Shown here: piece by piece, positions 60,272-64,000 of the stretch | Position numbering within the stretch: the stretch's first letter is position 1 | How the letters are laid out: every line of letters starts with the position of its first letter | Assembly (NCBI RefSeq): GCF_036345175.1 | Contig: NZ_CP107780.1 | Coordinates: forward strand, 1,488,001-1,552,000 | Source: Streptomyces sp. NBC_00576 | GTDB taxonomy: Bacteria; Actinomycetota; Actinomycetes; Streptomycetales; Streptomycetaceae | DNA: 64,000 nucleotides | Direction of reading: 5' to 3' | Made by a program: the position numbers and the translations under genes | Notes under the pieces: generated by a model | Database searches by the model: none | What the model saw: only the letters and a program-made list of their open reading frames with translations | Told to the model about the DNA's origin: nothing

Positions 60272-61099
60272 GTGATAACCCGTTCCGCACGCCGGACCCG
60301 CCGGACCCTTCGGGTGGCCGGCGCGAGCGTCGCCGCGCTGCTGGCCCTGAGCGCCTGCTCCTCCTCCGACGACTCGCCGGCAAAGCCGGACTCCTCCGCG
60401 CCGGCGTCCTCCTCCCCGAAGCTGTCCGGCACGGTGACCGTGTTCGCCGCCGCCTCCCTCAAGGAGAGCTTCACGTCGCTGGGCAAGGAGTTCGAGGAGA
60501 AGTACCCGGGTACGAAGGTCACCTTCAGCTTCGGCGGCAGCGACTCTCTCGCCGCGAGCATCACCGGCGGCGCTCCCGCCGATGTGTTCGCCTCCGCCAG
60601 CCCCAAGACGATGAAGATCGTCACCGACGCGAAGGACGCCGCCGGTACCCCGGCCACCTTCGTCCGCAACCAGCTGGAGATCGCGACCCTGCCGGGCAAC
60701 CCCGACAAGATCGCCTCCCTGAAGGACCTGACCGGGTCGGGGCTGAAAGTCGTCCTCTGTGACAAGGAGGTGCCGTGCGGGGCCGCCGCGCAGAAGGCCC
60801 TCGACGCGAGCGGCCTGAAGCTCACCCCGGTGTCGTACGAGCAGGACGTCAAGAGCGCCCTGACGAAGGTCGAGCTGAAAGAGGCCGACGCCGCCGTCGT
60901 CTACAGGACCGATGTGAACGCGGCGGGTGACAGGGTGGAGGGCGTGGAGTTCCCCGAGTCGGCCGACGCCGTCAACGACTATCCGATCGTCCTGCTCAAG
61001 GACGCGCCGAACGCGGACGCGGCGAACGCGTTCATCGAGCTGGTCCGGTCCGCCGAGGGCCGGCAGGTCCTGACCGGGGCCGGATTCCTCAAGCCGTGA
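60272..61099 (+). CDS. modA: Molybdate-binding lipoprotein
   Basis: 275 residues. The lipobox is LSAC (Cys ~28). The mature protein starts TVTVFAAASLKESFTSLGKE, with the oxyanion-binding FSFGGSDSLAASITGGAPAD. It binds molybdate or tungstate for ModBC. The GTG at 60272 follows GGGAG. The operon continues without gaps into modB. Confidence 0.92.
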   Translation: MITRSARRTRRTLRVAGASVAALLALSACSSSDDSPAKPDSSAPASSSPKLSGTVTVFAAASLKESFTSLGKEFEEKYPGTKVTFSFGGSDSLAASITGGAPADVFASASPKTMKIVTDAKDAAGTPATFVRNQLEIATLPGNPDKIASLKDLTGSGLKVVLCDKEVPCGAAAQKALDASGLKLTPVSYEQDVKSALTKVELKEADAAVVYRTDVNAAGDRVEGVEFPESADAVNDYPIVLLKDAPNADAANAFIELVRSAEGRQVLTGAGFLKP

Positions 61100-61968
61100 C
61101 CGAACGCGACAGGTCCGGCGCCGCGGCCGACACCCTGACCGGTGGTGGACCGCGGCGCGGGCACGTCCGGGGCCGCGGCCGGGGTCGTCGGTCTGCCGTT
61201 CCGATTCCGCTCCTTGTCCCCGCGCTCGTGGGACTGGTGTTCCTGCTGCTGCCGCTGCTCGCGCTGCTGGTACGGACGCCGTGGCGCAGTCTGCCCGATC
61301 AGCTGACCAGCCCCGAGGTGTGGCAGGCCCTGCGGCTGTCCCTGCTCTGCGCCACCGCGGCGACGGTGGTGAGTGTGGTGCTGGGCGTCCCGCTGGCCTG
61401 GCTGCTGGCCCGCACCGAGTTCCCCGGCCGCGGTTTCGTCCGGGCCCTGGTGACGCTGCCGCTGGTGCTGCCGCCGGTCGTCGGTGGTGTGGCGCTGCTT
61501 CTCGCCCTCGGGCGCAACGGGGTCGTCGGGCAGTGGCTGGACTCGTGGTTCGGCATCACGCTGCCGTTCACCACGGCGGGCGTCGTGGTCGCGGAGGCGT
61601 TTGTGGCGATGCCGTTCCTGGTCATCAGCGTGGAGGGCACGCTTCGGGCCGCCGACCCGCGCTACGAGGAGGCCGCCATGACGCTGGGCGCCTCCCGCTT
61701 CACCGCGTTCCGGCGGGTCACGCTGCCGCTCATCGCCCCCGGGGTCGCGGCCGGCGCGGTACTGGCCTGGGCGCGGGCGCTGGGCGAGTTCGGGGCGACG
61801 ATCACCTTCGCGGGCAACTTTCCCGGCCGTACGCAGACGATGCCCCTGGCGGTCTATCTGGCGCTGCAGAGCGACCCGGCCGCGGCCATCGCCCTGAGCC
61901 TGGTCCTGCTCGCCGTCTCGATCGCGGTCCTGGCGGGCCTGCGCGACCGTTGGATGACCGCATCATGA
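61096..61968 (+). CDS. modB: Molybdate ABC transporter permease
   Basis: 290 residues, about six membrane spans. The coupling (EAA) loop reads EEAAMTLGASRFTAFRRVTL. It forms the molybdate channel with ModC. GTG 61096 overlaps the modA stop, and the modB stop overlaps modC (ATGA). Confidence 0.94.
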   Translation: MTERDRSGAAADTLTGGGPRRGHVRGRGRGRRSAVPIPLLVPALVGLVFLLLPLLALLVRTPWRSLPDQLTSPEVWQALRLSLLCATAATVVSVVLGVPLAWLLARTEFPGRGFVRALVTLPLVLPPVVGGVALLLALGRNGVVGQWLDSWFGITLPFTTAGVVVAEAFVAMPFLVISVEGTLRAADPRYEEAAMTLGASRFTAFRRVTLPLIAPGVAAGAVLAWARALGEFGATITFAGNFPGRTQTMPLAVYLALQSDPAAAIALSLVLLAVSIAVLAGLRDRWMTAS

Positions 61969-63062
61969 CCTCCATGGACGAATCGAAGTCCGGCCTCGCC
62001 TCCGGTTCCGGCAGCGCGTCCGGCGGGGGGCTCGACGCCCGTGTCGTCGTCGACCGGGACTCCTTCCGGCTCGACGTCCGGTTGACGGCGGCGCCCGGGG
62101 ACGTCGTGGCGCTGCTCGGGCCCAACGGCGCAGGCAAGACCACCGCGCTGCGCGCGCTGGCCGGGCTGACTCCGCTCGACGGCGGCCATCTGCGGCTGGA
62201 CGGGGTGGAGTTGGACCGTACGCCGCCGGAGTCCCGACCCGTGGGCGTCGTCTTCCAGGACTACCTGCTCTTTCCGCACCTCACCGCCCTCGACAACGTC
62301 GCCTTCGGACCGCGCTGCCAGGGGGCGAGCAAAGCGGAGGCCCGGGCGACGGCCGCCGAGTGGCTGGAGCGGATGGGGCTCACCGAACAGGCGGGCGCCA
62401 AGCCGCGCAGGCTCTCCGGCGGCCAGGCCCAACGCGTCGCCCTCGCCCGCGCCCTGGCCACCCGGCCCCGGCTACTGCTCCTCGACGAGCCACTGGCCGC
62501 GCTGGACGCCCGTACCCGCCTCGGCATCCGCGCCCAACTACGGCGTCACCTGGCCGACTTCGAGGCCGTGGCGGTCCTGGTCACGCACGATCCGCTGGAC
62601 GCGATGGTGCTCGCGGACCGGCTGGTGGTCGTCGAACACGGCCGGGTCGTGCAGGAGGGGACGCCGCAGGACATCGCCCGTCGGCCCCGCACCGACTACA
62701 TCGCCCAGCTCGTCGGCCTCAACCTCTACCCGGGCCGGGCGCAGGGTCACACCGTCACGCTGGACACCGGGCCGACGATCACCACCACCGAGGATCTCAC
62801 CGGCCCGGTCTTCGTCGCCTTCCCGCCCGGCGCCGTGACCCTCCACCGCCACCGTCCCACCGGCTCCAGCGCCCGCAACCTGTGGCGCTGCGAGGTGGCC
62901 GGCCTGGAGACCCACGGCGACCAGATCCGCGCGAACCTCGCCGGCGAGCTCCCCCTCGCCGCCGATCTCACCACTGTCGCCGCGGCCGAACTCGATCTCC
63001 ACCCGGGTGCCGAGATCTGGGCGACCGTCAAGGCGACACAGACCCACGCGTACCCGGCCTGA
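61965..63062 (+). CDS. modC: Molybdate ABC transporter ATPase
   Basis: 365 residues. Walker A GPNGAGKTT, Q-loop VVFQDYLLFPHL, signature LSGGQAQRVALARAL, Walker B RLLLLDEPLAALD. A C-terminal TOBE-like domain (~285-365) probably senses molybdate. ATG 61965 overlaps the modB stop. The N-terminus has a ~20-residue Ser/Gly-rich extension. Confidence 0.93.
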   Translation: MTSMDESKSGLASGSGSASGGGLDARVVVDRDSFRLDVRLTAAPGDVVALLGPNGAGKTTALRALAGLTPLDGGHLRLDGVELDRTPPESRPVGVVFQDYLLFPHLTALDNVAFGPRCQGASKAEARATAAEWLERMGLTEQAGAKPRRLSGGQAQRVALARALATRPRLLLLDEPLAALDARTRLGIRAQLRRHLADFEAVAVLVTHDPLDAMVLADRLVVVEHGRVVQEGTPQDIARRPRTDYIAQLVGLNLYPGRAQGHTVTLDTGPTITTTEDLTGPVFVAFPPGAVTLHRHRPTGSSARNLWRCEVAGLETHGDQIRANLAGELPLAADLTTVAAAELDLHPGAEIWATVKATQTHAYPA

Positions 63063-63170
63063 CCGGGACCCGGCCCTCAGCCCGGTTAGCGTGAGCCTCA
63101 CAACAGCCCCGAAGCCGATGTTGCGCACCCCCGTTCCCGCCGCATCCCCTTTCCTGTGAGGCGTACCGCC

Positions 63171-63590
63171 ATGAGCCTGAGCATCCGCAACCAGATCCCC
63201 GGCACCGTCATCGCCGTCACCACCGGAGAGGTCATGGCCGCCGTCAAGGTCCGCCTCGACGGCGGTCAGGAGATCACCGCCGCGATCACCCGGGAGTCCG
63301 TCAAGGATCTCGACCTGGCCACGGGCACCGCCGTGCGCGCACTGGTCAAGTCGACCGAGGTCTCGCTCGCCACGGCCGCCGTCCAGGGCATCTCCATCCG
63401 CAACCAGCTCCCCGGCACGGTCTCCGACATCACCACGGGCGCCGCCATGGCGTCCGTGAAGGTCACCGTCGCGGGCGGCGCACTCACGGCCGCGATCACC
63501 ACCGACGCCGTGAACGACCTGGGCCTGGTCGCCGGTTCCCCGGTCGTCGCCCTGATCAAGTCGACCGAGGTCTCCCTCGCGACCAGATGA
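63171..63590 (+). CDS. Di-Mop molybdate-binding protein (molbindin-like)
   Basis: 139 residues consisting of two tandem Mop (TOBE) domains, 1-68 and 70-139. Each starts SIRNQ(I/L)PGTV and ends VKSTEVSLA-type. Such proteins store or buffer molybdate in the cytoplasm, or regulate uptake. The ATG at 63171 lies after GAGG. It follows modC by 108 bp and completes the molybdate locus. Confidence 0.9.
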   Translation: MSLSIRNQIPGTVIAVTTGEVMAAVKVRLDGGQEITAAITRESVKDLDLATGTAVRALVKSTEVSLATAAVQGISIRNQLPGTVSDITTGAAMASVKVTVAGGALTAAITTDAVNDLGLVAGSPVVALIKSTEVSLATR

Positions 63591-63788
63591 CACACCGTAA
63601 CCGGAGACTGCCGTCCAATTGCTGGGCCGGCGATCGCAGACCCGCCGACGGGAATCCGGATCCAACCATGGCACCGGGGGCGGCGTGGCCCCGCCGGCAG
63701 AGGCGATCGGAGACAGTCTCCGGCCTCACGGTCGGCCCGCACAGCAGCCGGCCGGTCCTCCGGTACCCGCGGGCCGCCGGGGCTTCGC
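63591..63788. other. Intergenic, no convincing gene
   Basis: About 200 bp with open frames of poor quality only. I see no clear promoter or hairpin. Confidence 0.4.
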
Positions 63789-64000
63789 ATGCCGCTCTCG
63801 CTGCGACCGGTAACCGTCCGGGGCGTGCTTGATTCCCTTCTGCTTGAGGCGGGTCCGGGGGGCCACACCACTCGGACCGGACGCGACGAACGGCACCTCG
63901 GCCCCGCCATGAACGCCCTGCGCGGGTGGGCCGGCGCCCCCGTGGACGACAACGGTGACCTCGTCCCCCGCACGGAGGCTGCGGCCGGACTGCGGTCGCT
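63789..64000 (+). CDS. Possible start of an unknown gene, cut by the window end
   Basis: An open frame from ATG 63789 (or GTG 63825) runs off the end without a stop. It encodes MPLSLRPVTVRGVLDSLLLE and a segment with AMNALRGWAGAPVDDNGDLV. Third-position GC is high, as in real genes here, but there is no clear Shine-Dalgarno and I recognise no family. Confidence 0.3.
   Translation, partial: MPLSLRPVTVRGVLDSLLLEAGPGGHTTRTGRDERHLGPAMNALRGWAGAPVDDNGDLVPRTEAAAGLRS

Noticed and set aside
1..64000. tRNA or rRNA genes
   Set aside because: I saw no stretch with a convincing T-arm and acceptor-stem pairing or rRNA sequence.

Overview
This is a high-GC actinobacterial chromosome segment, almost certainly Streptomyces. 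The codon usage is GC-rich, starts are often GTG or TTG, and genes are commonly coupled by 4-base overlaps. Marker genes include an SsgA-like sporulation protein (ssgD type), a WhiB-like protein, a two-domain small laccase, LacI/IclR/TetR/MarR regulators and a pcaIJFHGBL operon. From memory, gene content and order resemble the SCO6700-SCO6730 region of S. coelicolor; I could not check this by alignment.

Layout. 0-5.6 kb: 3' end of an M1 metallopeptidase, then a leftward beta-oxidation operon (racemase, thiolase, FadB-like) with a dyad operator upstream. 5.8-15.9 kb: NAD-binding enoyl-reductase-like protein, endonuclease V, a MITE-like element, a secreted BNR-repeat protein, SsgD-like protein, an ABC-F protein with a long leader and a clear terminator, dimethylargininase, an acyl-ACP desaturase with an operator array, a HEAT-repeat relic, a WhiB-like protein and a glyoxalase-fold protein. 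16-23.1 kb: LacI regulator, exported laccase, and two translationally coupled secreted multidomain proteins (ThuA + PQQ-type sugar dehydrogenase; cupredoxin + three repeats + DUF1080 hydrolase-like domain). 23.3-26.1 kb: DNA-repair genes (LigD-type polymerase, ATP-dependent ligase) and a DinB-fold gene behind a DNA-damage-type promoter.

26.2-35.3 kb is an accessory block. It holds inverted IS21-type end arrays, an istB relic, a phosphotransferase gene, a double-GNAT gene with a TTA codon, a small ORF with a possible nonsense codon, and a Tn554-like four-gene recombinase module that may be flanked by 8-bp direct repeats.

35.3-45 kb: a DUF3048 lipoprotein, a 124-bp tandem repeat array next to the end of an IclR gene, then the protocatechuate branch of the beta-ketoadipate pathway with its MarR regulator PcaV. 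45-55 kb: a large ATPase resembling LAL regulators but lacking the LuxR HTH, a DUF2510 membrane protein, a TetR gene divergent from a PAP2/DMT pair, a scramblase-like protein and a Tat-exported phospholipase C.

55-64 kb: a sugar-binding lipoprotein with no permease, a LacI regulator, and an oxidoreductase/isomerase pair, linked by a shared operator sequence. A molybdate locus follows (a sulfite-oxidase-fold enzyme, modABC and a di-Mop protein). The window ends in a probable truncated gene of unknown function.
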